This document shows, piece after piece, positions 29,455 to 38,266 of a stretch of 64,000 nucleotides of DNA. The stretch comes from Martelella radicis (lineage in GTDB: Bacteria > Pseudomonadota > Alphaproteobacteria > Rhizobiales > Rhizobiaceae). The stretch spans positions 62,001 through 126,000 of the forward strand of contig NZ_JACIDZ010000006.1 in NCBI RefSeq assembly GCF_014196625.1. Reading direction: 5' to 3'. Under the pieces are notes generated by a model. That model was not told where the DNA came from, ran no database searches, and saw only the letters and a list, made by a program, of their open reading frames with translations. A program made the position numbers and the translations under genes. How positions within the stretch are numbered: position 1 is the first letter of the stretch; the number at the start of each line of letters is the position of its first letter.

Positions 29455-29547
29455 AGCGCCGTGCGTCCATTCGGACGTACAAACGACGCTCTAACCTATT
29501 GAAACTACGCATCGTTCTTTCCGAAAATCGATTCCGATCCTCGGAGA
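29453..29547. repeat. RIME-like intergenic repeat, copy B (complete form)
   Basis: Begins at the stop codon of the XRE-cupin gene. It has two palindromes: CGTCC-ATTC-GGACG (29464-29477) and CCGAAAATCG-ATTC-CGATCCTCGG (29521-29544, two mismatches). Most of it matches 451-535, where the left arm of the second palindrome is missing. The form and the place after a stop codon fit RIME elements of rhizobia. Confidence 0.65.
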
Positions 29548-29573
29548 GAACGTTGCCTCAACGAGGTGCCGTC

Positions 29574-30092
29574 ATGGACATCAGGCTTTTGAACGGTGAC
29601 GAGGCCGAGGCGGCCATTCCCGCGCTCTGCGCGCTGCTGGCGGACAGCATAGAGGACAATGCCTCCATGGGCTTCATGGCGCCTTATGATGCGGGCGCGG
29701 TTGAAGCGTTCTGGCGGCAGGTGGCCGCGGGCGTTGCCGCCGGCGCGGTCATTCTTGCCGTCGCCGAGGAAGAGGGCGCTCTTGTCGGCACGGTGCAGGC
29801 GGGGCTGGCGCAAAAGCCCAACCAGCTTCATCGCGGCGATGTGATGAAGCTCATCGTGCTGCGCGCCTTCAGGGGGAGGGGTATTTCCCGCCTGCTGATG
29901 GAGGCGCTGGAGGCCGAATGCCGCAAGCGGGACCGATGGCTTCTGGTGCTCGACACCGCCACCGGCAGCGCGGCGGAGGCGATCTATCCGCGCTTCGGCT
30001 GGAACCGCGTCGGCGTGGTGCCGGACTATGCGCTTTATCCCGAAGGCGGCTATTGCGACACGACCTTCTTCTACAAGCGTCTTCAGGACTGA
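29574..30092 (+). CDS. GNAT family N-acetyltransferase
   Basis: 172 residues with the GNAT fold: acetyl-CoA loop in KLIVLRAFRGRGISRLLMEALE, followed by AEAIYPRFGWNRVGVVPDYALYPEGG-CDTTFFYKRL. It transfers an acetyl group from acetyl-CoA to an amine; the substrate is unknown. The frame opens at 29499 inside the repeat, but ATG 29574 gives the normal N-terminus (MDIRLLNGDEAEAAIPAL). Its end overlaps the convergent small XRE gene by 10 bp. Confidence 0.88.
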   Translation: MDIRLLNGDEAEAAIPALCALLADSIEDNASMGFMAPYDAGAVEAFWRQVAAGVAAGAVILAVAEEEGALVGTVQAGLAQKPNQLHRGDVMKLIVLRAFRGRGISRLLMEALEAECRKRDRWLLVLDTATGSAAEAIYPRFGWNRVGVVPDYALYPEGGYCDTTFFYKRLQD

Positions 30093-30292
30093 GCATCATC
30101 CTCTTCGGGAAAGAACACGGCTTCGATCGGCAGAGCGAAGACGCGGGCGATCCTGAAGGCCAGCGGCAGTGACGGATCATAACGCTCCGCCTCGATCGCG
30201 ATCACGCTCTGGCGGGAAATGTTCAGTTCTTCGCCAAGCCTTGCCTGTGACCATCCGCGCTCGACCCGAAGGCGCTTCACGATGTTCTTCAT
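30083..30292 (-). CDS. Small XRE family regulator
   Basis: 69 residues, almost only a helix-turn-helix: MKNIVKRLRVERGWSQARL, then NISRQSVIAIEAERYDPSLPLAFRIARVF and an acidic tail. It resembles the YozG/YgzD type that is usually paired with a small membrane protein, as here. It overlaps the upstream membrane-protein gene by four bases (ATGA), so both are one operon. The twin palindromes upstream of the operon are its probable operators. Confidence 0.88.
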   Translation of the reverse strand: MKNIVKRLRVERGWSQARLGEELNISRQSVIAIEAERYDPSLPLAFRIARVFALPIEAVFFPEEDDAQS

Positions 30293-30693
30293 CCGAGCGA
30301 ACCGGTTTCCCGCCAGGTCAGATATAGGGCAGCCACGGCATAGGACAGCCAGTAGATCGGGTTGAGCCAGAACAGGGAGATTGTGTCGACATCGCCATAA
30401 AGCTCCAGATAGCCCAAGGCTGTCGCCAGAGAAAAGACAACGGCCAGACCCGCAATGATTGCGCGGATCTGTATGATCCGCAGAAATTCATCGATTTCGC
30501 GGACGTAGCGCAGATGCGCCCAGAAGAAAGCGAGAAGGGCGGCGATCGCGATGGCCATCAGGCCCATGATTGCAACCGACACATGCGGTGTGTGATCGCT
30601 CACCCGGTTGATCGCGAATGACGTGGCGAGGAATACCACGAGTGCTGGAAACATCACGGAAAAATAGCGCCGTGTCGCCCGGTTGTTGGTCAT
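30289..30693 (-). CDS. Four-helix membrane protein paired with XRE regulator
   Basis: 134 residues with four hydrophobic helices (about 10-28, 38-58, 76-96, 105-125) and a short cytoplasmic loop (RYVREIDEFLRIIQIRA). It resembles membrane proteins such as DUF2178 members that stand next to small XRE regulators. The role is unknown; sensing of membrane stress or tolerance to a membrane-active compound is possible. It is the first gene of the operon, 18 bp after a TGTAAAG-N4-CTTTACA site. Confidence 0.7.
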   Translation of the reverse strand: MTNNRATRRYFSVMFPALVVFLATSFAINRVSDHTPHVSVAIMGLMAIAIAALLAFFWAHLRYVREIDEFLRIIQIRAIIAGLAVVFSLATALGYLELYGDVDTISLFWLNPIYWLSYAVAALYLTWRETGSLG

Positions 30694-30710
30694 CGGCCGG
30701 GTTCCTGTGT

Positions 30711-30728
30711 TGTAAAGCCTCCTTTACA
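30711..30728. promoter_or_regulatory. Operator-like palindrome, proximal copy
   Basis: TGTAAAG-CCTC-CTTTACA, perfect 7-bp arms. The same arms with the same 4-nt spacer recur at 30748-30765, 37 bp away. The pair flanks the expected promoter of the membrane-protein/XRE operon. Confidence 0.75.
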
Positions 30729-30747
30729 TAGAGGGTTTCGACAAATA

Positions 30748-30765
30748 TGTAAAGTGTACTTTACA
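30748..30765. promoter_or_regulatory. Operator-like palindrome, distal copy
   Basis: TGTAAAG-TGTA-CTTTACA, with arms identical to those at 30711-30728. Two such sites at 37 bp suggest cooperative binding by dimers of the small XRE regulator. Binding is inferred. Confidence 0.75.
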
Positions 30766-30904
30766 ACATATCTCTTTCCGAAGGGGCGCGCTGTTCGAGA
30801 CCTAATCCGCAATTGTATCAACGAACTTGGCGTCTGCTGTGGATTTTGCGCCGGAATGGGGCTACCGACAGAGGGGAAATCTTTCTCGTCAAGGGGCCCT
30901 GAAA

Positions 30905-31942
30905 ATGCGTGTCATCTATTCCGAGGATCACAAGCTGCGTGATGCCAAGACCGAGCTGCATGGCGGCGAGCTGGTGAAGCCGTTCGAGGGTCCCTTCCGG
31001 GTCGAGTGGATCCGGGCCGCGCTGAAAGAAAAGGGTTTTGACGACGAGGTCGCGCCCACGCGCTACGACCTCACCGTGCCGCTGAAACTGCATGACGCGG
31101 GCTATCTGCAGTTTCTCGAGACCGTGTGGGAGCGCTGGCTCTCTGCCGGCTTCACCACCGAGGCGATCCCGATCTCGTTGCCCGTTCGCCGTTCCTATCA
31201 CGCCCGACCGCCGCACAATATCGACGGCCTTCTGGGCTACTACGCCAATTCGGTGGAAACCTCGATCACCGAGGGCACATACGAGGCGGCGATCGCGGCG
31301 AAGGACTGCGCCATGACCGGGGCGGATTATCTCGGCGAGGGGCATCGCTTTGCCTTCGCGCTCTGCCGTCCGCCGGGACATCATGCGGGCATCGACCTCT
31401 TCGGCGGCTATTGCTTCCTCAACAACGCCGCCATTGCCGCCCAGCGGATCCTCGACAATGGCGCGAGGAAGGTCGCGATCCTCGATGTCGATTTCCACCA
31501 CGGCAACGGCACGCAGGACGTCACCTATGAGCGCGATGATATCTTCTTTGCCTCGCTGCATGGCGAGCCGGACGATGCCTTCCCCTATTTCTGGGGTCAC
31601 AAGGAAGAGACCGGCAAGGGCAGGGGCGAGGGCTACAACGCGAATTATCCGTTGCTGCGCAATACCGCCTGGCCGGCTTACAGCGAGGCGCTGGACGCGG
31701 CGCTGAAACGGATTGCGGCCTTCGGCGCCGAGGCCCTGGTCCTGTCGCTCGGCGTCGACACGTTCGAGAAGGATCCGATCTCCTTCTTTCGTCTGAAAAC
31801 GCCTGATTTCCGCACCATGGGCGCCAGGGTCGCCGGGCTCGGCATTCCGGTCCTCACCGTCATGGAAGGCGGCTACGGCGTGCACGAGATCGGCGACAAT
31901 GTCGCCAATGTCCTGATCGGACTGGAAGAGGACGGAGGCTGA
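30905..31942 (+). CDS. Acetylpolyamine amidohydrolase (histone deacetylase family)
   Basis: 345 residues, strongly like the acetylpolyamine amidohydrolase of Mycoplana ramosa: the start MRVIYSEDHKLRDAKTEL and the end VMEGGYGVHEIGDNVANVL match that family. It removes acetyl from acetylated polyamines such as acetylputrescine. The zinc ligands Asp196, His198 and Asp285 (LDVDFHHGNGT, LGVDTFEKDP), the catalytic pair His159-His160 (PPGHHAG) and Tyr324 (GGYG) are all seen. The frame opens at 30827, but ATG 30905 begins the conserved N-terminus. Confidence 0.92.
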   Translation: MRVIYSEDHKLRDAKTELHGGELVKPFEGPFRVEWIRAALKEKGFDDEVAPTRYDLTVPLKLHDAGYLQFLETVWERWLSAGFTTEAIPISLPVRRSYHARPPHNIDGLLGYYANSVETSITEGTYEAAIAAKDCAMTGADYLGEGHRFAFALCRPPGHHAGIDLFGGYCFLNNAAIAAQRILDNGARKVAILDVDFHHGNGTQDVTYERDDIFFASLHGEPDDAFPYFWGHKEETGKGRGEGYNANYPLLRNTAWPAYSEALDAALKRIAAFGAEALVLSLGVDTFEKDPISFFRLKTPDFRTMGARVAGLGIPVLTVMEGGYGVHEIGDNVANVLIGLEEDGG

Positions 31943-32076
31943 ACCCTCCGGCCGGACACTCCCTCCGTTAATGCTGCATTCAGGTTGAAAGGCGTAACGC
32001 CACGACCGAAGATTGCGGTACGACCCTTATCCGGTCCGCCGCCGTCGCTTCAGGTGTTTGCTTCAGGAGGAAGCCG

Positions 32077-32682
32077 ATGTTGAAGGCAGTAAGGAAGGCA
32101 TTCGTCGCGGTCGTGGCGGCGGGCATGCTGGCGGCAGCCGCGATCACGCCAGCAGCGGCGCATCCCGCGGGCGGTTTCCATGGCGGCGGCTTTCATGGAG
32201 GCGGTTTCGGTCATTATCACGGCGTGCCCATGGGGCCCGGTCCGGCGCTTCACGGCGGACTTCACGGGCCGGTCGCTCCGCACTGGCACGGAAATCCGGG
32301 TGGCCCCGGCTGGAATGGCGGCGGCCGCTACGGGCCGCATTGGCATGGCAATCCGCCGCCGCCCTACAGGCCGGTCGGTCCCTATCCGGGTCCCTATTTT
32401 GGCCCCGTCTATGGCGGTCCCTACGGCCCTTATGGCCCCGGCTGGTATGGCGGTCCCTACTGGAACAACTGGGGGCCGGCGATCACCTTCGGCGCCGGCG
32501 CGCTGATCGGCGGCGGCGTTGCGGCAGCCGCATCGTCCGGCGATGCGGCGCCCGTTCAGGCCGGCATCAATCCGAAGCACTATCAATGGTGCGAGGACCA
32601 CTACAAGTCCTACCGCGCCTCGGACAACACCTACCAGCCCTATCACGGGCCGCGCAAAGAGTGCACCTCGCCCTATTACTGA
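32077..32682 (+). CDS. BA14K family secreted protein (first copy)
   Basis: 201 residues. Signal peptide at about 1-29 ([18 protein letters not shown]), then a long stretch rich in Gly, Pro, His and Tyr ([13 protein letters not shown] and [18 protein letters not shown]), a short hydrophobic glycine-rich helix ([15 protein letters not shown]) and the BA14K domain at the C-terminus: [20 protein letters not shown] and then a CxSPYY end. BA14K is an immunoreactive lectin-like protein of Brucella. A tandem paralogue follows. The cysteine pair of the last domain probably forms a disulfide. Confidence 0.9.
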   Translation: MLKAVRKAFVAVVAAGMLAAAAITPAAAHPAGGFHGGGFHGGGFGHYHGVPMGPGPALHGGLHGPVAPHWHGNPGGPGWNGGGRYGPHWHGNPPPPYRPVGPYPGPYFGPVYGGPYGPYGPGWYGGPYWNNWGPAITFGAGALIGGGVAAAASSGDAAPVQAGINPKHYQWCEDHYKSYRASDNTYQPYHGPRKECTSPYY

Positions 32683-32853
32683 GACGGCGCGAGAACACGA
32701 TTTGTGAACGCGCGCGGCGTCTTTTGACCGGCGGCGCGCGCCCTTTCTCCTTTCTGAAACGTTAATCTCGGGTTCAGGCAGGCTTGATTAGTCTCTGCTT
32801 GTAACCAAGGATTTCGGCGACCGACCCTTCGGCGCGGCAAACAGGAGAATGAG

Positions 32854-33360
32854 ATGATCAGATTGGCAAGGAAAACGGCGGCTGCCGCCATTGCCTCCGC
32901 ATTCATGGCGGTGAGCGTTCTGCCTGCGGAGGCGATGCCGGTGATGAAGCCGGCCCCGACGGCGGATAACGCCGTGCAGACGGTGCAGTATCGCGGCGGC
33001 GATCGCTATAACGACAATCGCGGCGGCTGGGGCCGCAATCGCGGCTACAACAACAGGCGCTATTACAACAATGGCGGCTGGGGCTATAATGGCGGACGGG
33101 GCTATCGCCCGCCGCCGCCCGGATATTACTACGACGACAATGACGACGCGTGGGTGCCGCTCGCCATTCTCGGCGCGGGCGCGCTGATCATCGGCGGTGC
33201 GGTCGCGGCCAACCAGAGCCGCCAGCCGCAGCAGACCTATGGGCTGAACCCGAAGCATTACGACTGGTGCGAGTCGCGCTACCGCTCCTATCGCCCGTCG
33301 GACAATACCTTCCAGCCCTATAACGGCCCGCGCAAGCAGTGCCTGTCGCCGTATTATTGA
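32854..33360 (+). CDS. BA14K family secreted protein (second copy)
   Basis: 168 residues with signal peptide (AAAIASAFMAVSVLPAEA), a middle part rich in Gly, Asn, Tyr and Arg (GGWGRNRGYNNRRYYNNGGW), a glycine-rich helix (ILGAGALIIGGAVAA) and the BA14K domain: LNPKHYDWCESRYRSYRPSD, then NGPRKQCLSPYY. The last 38 residues closely match the first copy, while the middle parts have no clear alignment. It is followed by a strong terminator. Confidence 0.9.
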   Translation: MIRLARKTAAAAIASAFMAVSVLPAEAMPVMKPAPTADNAVQTVQYRGGDRYNDNRGGWGRNRGYNNRRYYNNGGWGYNGGRGYRPPPPGYYYDDNDDAWVPLAILGAGALIIGGAVAANQSRQPQQTYGLNPKHYDWCESRYRSYRPSDNTFQPYNGPRKQCLSPYY

Positions 33361-33378
33361 TTTGGCTGCAATGATAAG

Positions 33379-33414
33379 AAAAAGGCCGCGCAAATCAGGA
33401 GCGTGGCCTTTTTT
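33379..33414 (+). terminator. Terminator after the BA14K pair
   Basis: AAAAAGGCC (33379-33387) pairs with GGCCTTTTTT (33405-33414), with a partly paired loop between (GCG/CG-). The run of T after the stem makes a classic intrinsic terminator; it also works for the convergent antitoxin gene. Confidence 0.85.
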
Positions 33415-33453
33415 ATTGTCGAAACCCGGATGCCCAACGAGTGACAGTCAACA

Positions 33454-33801
33454 TCAAGCAGCAACCGACACGCGTTTTCTCGGCGTCGCGATGGACAAGC
33501 GCCCCTGATCGACTTTCGGATTTTTCTTCTTGATCACGATATCGATATCGCGGCCGAGCTTGAGGAGCATCCGCAGAATCCTGTCTGACGTTATTCCCTC
33601 GAGCTTGCCGTTCATGATTTTGGATACATGGGACTGAGGAATTCCCAGTATCTCCCCGGCATCGCGCTGCGTCAGGTGACGGTGCTTGATGATGGATGCC
33701 ACCTGAATCGCGAGCGCAGCCTTCAGGCTCAGTTCCTCGGCGTCTGCGAGACCAAGATCGGCGAAGATGTTGCCCGAGCTTTCCGTTATGTCTTCCGTCA
33801 T
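33454..33801 (-). CDS. XRE-type antitoxin (HigA-like)
   Basis: 115 residues. Helix-turn-helix at about 40-90: AALAIQVASIIKHRHLTQRD, then AGEILGIPQSHVSKIMNGKLEGITSDRILRML. The basic C-terminus (KKKNPKVDQGRLSIATPRKR) is typical of antitoxins in HigBA-type pairs. The frame opens at 33957, but the ATG at 33801 overlaps the stop of the toxin gene by four bases. The toxin-first order is the usual one for HigBA. Confidence 0.88.
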   Translation of the reverse strand: MTEDITESSGNIFADLGLADAEELSLKAALAIQVASIIKHRHLTQRDAGEILGIPQSHVSKIMNGKLEGITSDRILRMLLKLGRDIDIVIKKKNPKVDQGRLSIATPRKRVSVAA

Positions 33802-34169
33802 GTCGCTGGTCTCTTCTTGTAGTCGTCCTCGGCAAGCTTGATCCGAGACTTGATCATTTCGATGTCTTTGGGCGGCGTTTTCTTGCCAGTCTTCGATTTC
33901 TTCTGGAAGGCGTGAAGCACGTACACGACCTCCTTCAAACGAAGAAGGTAGACGCAACGATAGGTATCGCCATCATGGTCATCGACGATCTCCCAAACGC
34001 CGGATCCGACGCCCTTGAAGGGTTTGGCGCTGCCTGCCTTCTGCCCTGCTTGCGCGAACATGAGAGCCGTGCCGATATCCTTCTTCACCCGTTCCGGAAA
34101 ACCCTGAAGATCCTTCTGGGCGCTTCCGACCCAGCGGCATGGCTTAAGCGCGTCCTTTTTTATACTCAT
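33798..34169 (-). CDS. RelE/ParE-superfamily toxin (HigB/Gp49-like)
   Basis: 123 residues. The phage-Gp49-like pattern is clear: PCRWVGSAQKDLQGFPERVK, FKGVGSGVWEIVDDHDGDTYR and CVYLLRLKEVVYVLHAFQKKSKTGKKTPPKDIEMIKSR. Members cleave mRNA on the ribosome. It is followed by the antitoxin with an ATGA overlap. A short inverted repeat covers its start. No accessory gene for mobility is nearby. Confidence 0.88.
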   Translation of the reverse strand: MSIKKDALKPCRWVGSAQKDLQGFPERVKKDIGTALMFAQAGQKAGSAKPFKGVGSGVWEIVDDHDGDTYRCVYLLRLKEVVYVLHAFQKKSKTGKKTPPKDIEMIKSRIKLAEDDYKKRPAT

Positions 34170-34178
34170 TTAGGTATA
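34161..34178. promoter_or_regulatory. Inverted repeat over the toxin start, candidate operator
   Basis: TATAC-TCATTTAG-GTATA: 5-bp arms, 8-nt spacer, covering the toxin start codon at 34167-34169. TTGACG lies upstream on the minus strand (34183-34188). Short arms leave room for chance, but the place fits autorepression by the antitoxin. Confidence 0.4.
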
Positions 34179-34215
34179 CCCCGTCAACCTTCAAGCAGGT
34201 TTCACGAAGAGTATG

Positions 34216-35469
34216 CTATTTCCGGCTGAGACAGGCCACCGCCTCGACATGGGCGCTCCAGAAGAACTGGTCGACCGGGACGACACTGTCGATGCTGTAG
34301 CCGCCGTCCCTCAGGATCGAGAGGTCGCGACCAAGGGTCTGCGGATTGCAGGATACGGCAACGATGCGGGCGACCTTCGAGCGCGCCAATTCCTCTGCCT
34401 GTTCCTTCGCGCCGGCGCGGGGAGGGTCGAACACGACGCCGTCAAAGGGCGCGAGCTCGCGCGGCAGAAGCGGGCGACGGAAGAGGTCGCGCCGTTCCGT
34501 CGTCACCTGTTTCAGGCCCTGCCTGTTGCGCACTGCATGATCGAGCGCAGTCAGCGCCGGACCGTCGAATTCGACGGCGTGGACGCGGGATTTCGCCGCG
34601 AGCCTGAGCGCAAAGGTTCCGAAGCCCGAAAAGAGGTCGGCCACCCGCTTGCTGCCCTTCAGATGCCTGACGACCAGATCCGTCATCGCCTCTTCCGCGC
34701 CAAGCGTCGCCTGGGCAAAGCTTGCCGGCGGCGGAAACACGCGCGTGCCCGAAAGGTTCAATTCCGGTTTCACCGGCTCGACGATGATTTCGTCGCCGAT
34801 GGCAAGCCGGGCGATGCCCTTGACGGTCATGACCGCGCGGGTGGCGGCCTGCCGGCGTTTCTCCGACGGCGCCTTGATGCCGGCAAAACTGATGTCGAGT
34901 CCTGTCTCGGTCTCCATGGCGGCGATGCGGAAGGGGTCGCTGGTGGAGACCAGAATGCCGGCCAGAAGTTTGAGGGCCGGAAGCCTGGCAAAAAGCGCCG
35001 GCGAAAGCACGGGACATTCCTCGATGGCGACGATGTGATGGCTTTCCGGGCTGGAGAAGCCAAGCAGGATGCCGTTTTCCGTGCGGCGCCCGGCAAAGCT
35101 CGCGCGCCGCCGCTCTCCGGGGCCGGACGTCACCAGCGGCGCGACGGGACAGTCGATGCCATGGGCGGAAAGCGCGTCGATCACCACCTGCCGCTTGAAG
35201 GCGTCATAGGCGGAGCGTTCCAGATGCTGCAGCGAGCAGCCGCCGCAGGTGCCGTTTTCCCCGTCCGGCCCGAAATGGCGACAGGCCGGCGCGATCCGCT
35301 CCGGCGAGGCTTCAAGCAGCGACAGCATGACCGCTTTCGACTTCTCGCGCGCAACCGTCACTTTCTCGCCGGGCAGCGTGAAGGGGATGAAGACCGGGCC
35401 TTGCGCATGGGCGGCGATCCCGTCGCCCTGGCTTCCGAGCCGTTCGATCTCGAAGGTTTCAGCGGCCAT
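34216..35469 (-). CDS. 23S rRNA/tRNA m5U methyltransferase (TrmA/RlmD family)
   Basis: 417 residues. An N-terminal TRAM-like domain (FEIERLGSQGDGIAAHAQGPVFIPFTLPGE), an iron-sulfur cluster motif (CRHFG and CGGCSLQH, then ECP), the SAM site (VADLFSGFGTFALRLA) and the catalytic end FDPPRAGAKEQ and SCNPQTLGRDL with the nucleophilic cysteine. It methylates uridine C5 in RNA; whether rRNA or tRNA cannot be told. The frame opens at 35511, but ATG 35469 overlaps the end of tlyA by 11 bp. Confidence 0.9.
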   Translation of the reverse strand: MAAETFEIERLGSQGDGIAAHAQGPVFIPFTLPGEKVTVAREKSKAVMLSLLEASPERIAPACRHFGPDGENGTCGGCSLQHLERSAYDAFKRQVVIDALSAHGIDCPVAPLVTSGPGERRRASFAGRRTENGILLGFSSPESHHIVAIEECPVLSPALFARLPALKLLAGILVSTSDPFRIAAMETETGLDISFAGIKAPSEKRRQAATRAVMTVKGIARLAIGDEIIVEPVKPELNLSGTRVFPPPASFAQATLGAEEAMTDLVVRHLKGSKRVADLFSGFGTFALRLAAKSRVHAVEFDGPALTALDHAVRNRQGLKQVTTERRDLFRRPLLPRELAPFDGVVFDPPRAGAKEQAEELARSKVARIVAVSCNPQTLGRDLSILRDGGYSIDSVVPVDQFFWSAHVEAVACLSRK

Positions 35470-36238
35470 GGCGGTCCAGCCTTTCGGTTGCGCCGGGCTT
35501 TTGTCCGGCAAGCAGATATTCGTGGTTTCCGTCGCCGCCCTCGATCGGGGAGGGCGTGATGCCGAAGCTTTGCCAGCCCTGATCGCGAGAAAGCCAGTCT
35601 TCCAGGTCTTCGGCGATCTTCGGTCCGAGTGCTGGATCCTTCAACAGGCCCTTCTTGCCGATATTCTCCTTGCCGGCCTCAAACTGCGGCTTGACCAGAA
35701 ACACGCAGAACGCGCCGGGTTCGGCAAGGGCAAGCGCCGGCGGCAAAGCCAGCTTCAGCGAGATGAACGAAACATCCGAGACGACGAAGCCGATGGGCCT
35801 GTTGCCAATGTCTTCGCGCCCAAGTCGCCGCGCATTCAGGCCTTCGAGATTGGTCACGCGCGGGTCTGCGGCAAGCCGCCCAGCCATCTGGTCGTGACCG
35901 ACATCGACAGCCGTCACATGGGCCGCGCCGCGTTCCAGCAGCACCTGGGTAAAGCCGCCGGTCGATGCGCCGATGTCGAGCGCGTCGGCCCCCTCGGGCG
36001 AAATATTGAAATGGTCGAGCGCGGCGATCAGCTTCAGCGCCGCGCGGGAGACATAGGCGCCCGCCGGATCATCGACCGCGATGGCGCTTCCCGCAGGCAC
36101 GGTCTCGCCCGGCTTCCTCGCGATCCGGCCATTCACCGTGACGGCGCCGCGCAGAACGGCGTCGCGGGCCCGCGAGCGGGTTTCGAAATGGTTGAGGCTG
36201 ACCAGAAGCTGGTCGAGGCGCTGGGCGGTGTCGGTCAT
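35459..36238 (-). CDS. tlyA: TlyA family rRNA 2'-O-methyltransferase
   Basis: 259 residues. An N-terminal S4 RNA-binding domain (RLDQLLVSLNHFETRSRARDAVLRGAVTVNG) and a FtsJ-like SAM domain (ALDIGASTGGFTQVLLERGA, VDVGHDQMAGRL, SDVSFISLKLALP). TlyA methylates 16S and 23S rRNA riboses and affects capreomycin sensitivity in mycobacteria; older names call it hemolysin A. It lies between dxs and the RNA methyltransferase in one operon, a common pair in this group. Confidence 0.92.
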   Translation of the reverse strand: MTDTAQRLDQLLVSLNHFETRSRARDAVLRGAVTVNGRIARKPGETVPAGSAIAVDDPAGAYVSRAALKLIAALDHFNISPEGADALDIGASTGGFTQVLLERGAAHVTAVDVGHDQMAGRLAADPRVTNLEGLNARRLGREDIGNRPIGFVVSDVSFISLKLALPPALALAEPGAFCVFLVKPQFEAGKENIGKKGLLKDPALGPKIAEDLEDWLSRDQGWQSFGITPSPIEGGDGNHEYLLAGQKPGATERLDRHGR

Positions 36239-36283
36239 ACCCGCTCCATGAACGCATTTGCCGGCAAGCGCAAGACTTGCCGT

Positions 36284-38203
36284 TTACCCCGTGGTGCCGG
36301 TCGAGATGCCGGAGCGGCCGAGCGCGCGGAAAACCGTATCGACGATCCCGTCGCGATCGAGGCCCGCCTTCTCATACATCACTTCGGGCTTTGCCTGTTC
36401 CATCCAGATGTCGGGCAGCACCATCTGGCGCACGCGCAGGCCGTTGTCCATGAGGCCTTCATTGGCGAGGAACTGGATGACATGGGCGCCGAAGCCGCCG
36501 GCTGCCCCTTCCTCGATCGTCACCAGCACCTCGTGATGGGCGGCAAGCTGGCGGATGAGGTCATGGTCGAGCGGCTTGGCAAAGCGGGCGTCGGCCACGG
36601 TCGTAGAGAGCCCCGCCGCGTTCAGCACGGTTGCCGCCTCGCGACATTCGCCAAGGCGCGTGCCGAAGGAAAGCAGCGCTACCTTCGACCCCTCGGAAAC
36701 GATCCGGCCCTTGCCGATTTGCAGGATTTCGCCGCGTTCGGGCAGCTCGATCCCCGTGCCCTCGCCGCGCGGATAGCGGAACGAGATCGGGCCCTCACTG
36801 TAGTCGGCGGCGGTGCGAACCATATGCATCAGTTCCGCCTCGTCGGCGGCCGCCATCACCACGAAGCCCGGCAGGGTGGCGAGATAGGTGGTGTCGAACG
36901 AGCCTGCATGGGTCGGCCCGTCGGCGCCGACAAAGCCCGCGCGGTCGATCGGGAAACGCACCGGCAATCCCTGGATCGCGACGTCGTGAACCACCTGGTC
37001 ATAGCCGCGCTGCAGGAAAGTGGAATAAAGCGTGCAGAAGGGCTTCATCCCCTCGCTCGCAAGCCCGGCGGCGAAGGTGACGGCGTGCTGCTCGGCGATG
37101 CCGACATCGAAGAGCCGGCTCGGATAGAGTTCCTGGAACTTGTCGAGCCCGGTGCCGGATGGCATGGCGGCGGTGATCGCCACCACACTTTCGTCCTGCC
37201 TTGCTTCCTCGATCAGAGCCTTGGAGAAAACGGATGTATAGCTCGGCGCATTCGGCTTGGATTTCGCCTGCGTGCCGGTCACCACGTCGAAACGGCTGAC
37301 GGCGTGGCACTTGTCGGCGGCGGCCTCCGCCGGGGCATAGCCCTTGCCCTTCTGCGTCACCACATGGATCAGCACCGGCCCGCGCGCATTGTCGCGCGCG
37401 TTGCGCAGCACCGGCAGCAGGTGCTCGAAGGAATGGCCGTCGATCGGGCCGATATGATAGAAGCCGAGCTCCTCGAACATGGTGCCGCCCGTGACGAAGC
37501 CGCGCGCATGGCCAACGGCGCGCGAGATCGCCCGGTCGATCGACTTGCCGAGATAGGAGGTCAGCCGCTTGCCGAAATCGCGAACCTCGAGATAGGTCTT
37601 GCCGGAGGCAAGCCGCGCCAGATAGGCGCTCATCGCCCCCGTCGGCGGGGCGATCGACATATCGTTGTCGTTGAGGATGACGATCTGGCGGGCGCCGAGC
37701 GCGCCGGCATTGTTCAGCGCCTCGAAGGCCATGCCGGCAGACATCGCGCCATCGCCGATGACGGAGATGACGTTGCGCGGCGTGTCCTGAAGCCTGGAGG
37801 CGACGGCCATGCCGAGGCCTGCGGAAATCGAGGTCGAGGAATGGCCGGCGCCGAAGGGGTCGTATTCGCTCTCGGCCCTGCGGGTGAAGCCGGAAAGACC
37901 GTTCTCCTGGCGCAGCGTACGCATCCGGTCGCGCCGTCCGGTCAAAATCTTGTGCGGATAGCACTGGTGGCCGACATCGAAGATCAGCCGGTCATGCGGC
38001 GTGTTGAAAACCTTGTGGATAGCGATCGTCAGTTCGACGACGCCGAGACCTGCGCCCAGATGCCCGCCGGTGCGCGACACCGCGTCGATCATCTCCGCGC
38101 GCACCTCGCCGGCAAGCTGCGGCAGGTCGCGGTCTTCCACGTCGCGAAGGTCTGCGGGCAGGTTGATCCGGTCGAGAATGGAGGTTTTGGCCGGTAGCGT
38201 CAC
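36284..38203 (-). CDS. dxs: 1-deoxy-D-xylulose-5-phosphate synthase
   Basis: 639 residues, the thiamine-diphosphate enzyme that starts the MEP isoprenoid pathway from pyruvate and glyceraldehyde-3-phosphate. Seen: [34 protein letters not shown], the TPP motif [19 protein letters not shown] with [15 protein letters not shown], and [23 protein letters not shown]. The start is GTG at 38203 after GAGG. ispH of the same pathway lies 21 kb away. It is in an operon after xseB and the pirin gene. Confidence 0.96.
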   Translation of the reverse strand: MTLPAKTSILDRINLPADLRDVEDRDLPQLAGEVRAEMIDAVSRTGGHLGAGLGVVELTIAIHKVFNTPHDRLIFDVGHQCYPHKILTGRRDRMRTLRQENGLSGFTRRAESEYDPFGAGHSSTSISAGLGMAVASRLQDTPRNVISVIGDGAMSAGMAFEALNNAGALGARQIVILNDNDMSIAPPTGAMSAYLARLASGKTYLEVRDFGKRLTSYLGKSIDRAISRAVGHARGFVTGGTMFEELGFYHIGPIDGHSFEHLLPVLRNARDNARGPVLIHVVTQKGKGYAPAEAAADKCHAVSRFDVVTGTQAKSKPNAPSYTSVFSKALIEEARQDESVVAITAAMPSGTGLDKFQELYPSRLFDVGIAEQHAVTFAAGLASEGMKPFCTLYSTFLQRGYDQVVHDVAIQGLPVRFPIDRAGFVGADGPTHAGSFDTTYLATLPGFVVMAAADEAELMHMVRTAADYSEGPISFRYPRGEGTGIELPERGEILQIGKGRIVSEGSKVALLSFGTRLGECREAATVLNAAGLSTTVADARFAKPLDHDLIRQLAAHHEVLVTIEEGAAGGFGAHVIQFLANEGLMDNGLRVRQMVLPDIWMEQAKPEVMYEKAGLDRDGIVDTVFRALGRSGISTGTTG

Positions 38204-38266
38204 GTCGTAAGCCTCGTGCGCGAAACGATCGCGCTTTTTCTGTTTCTAAATCGGTTCTAGCGAATT

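Noticed and set aside
35249-38197. 982-codon open frame on the plus strand across dxs, tlyA and the RNA methyltransferase
   Set aside because: Antisense shadow of three clear genes; low complexity and no ribosome-binding site.
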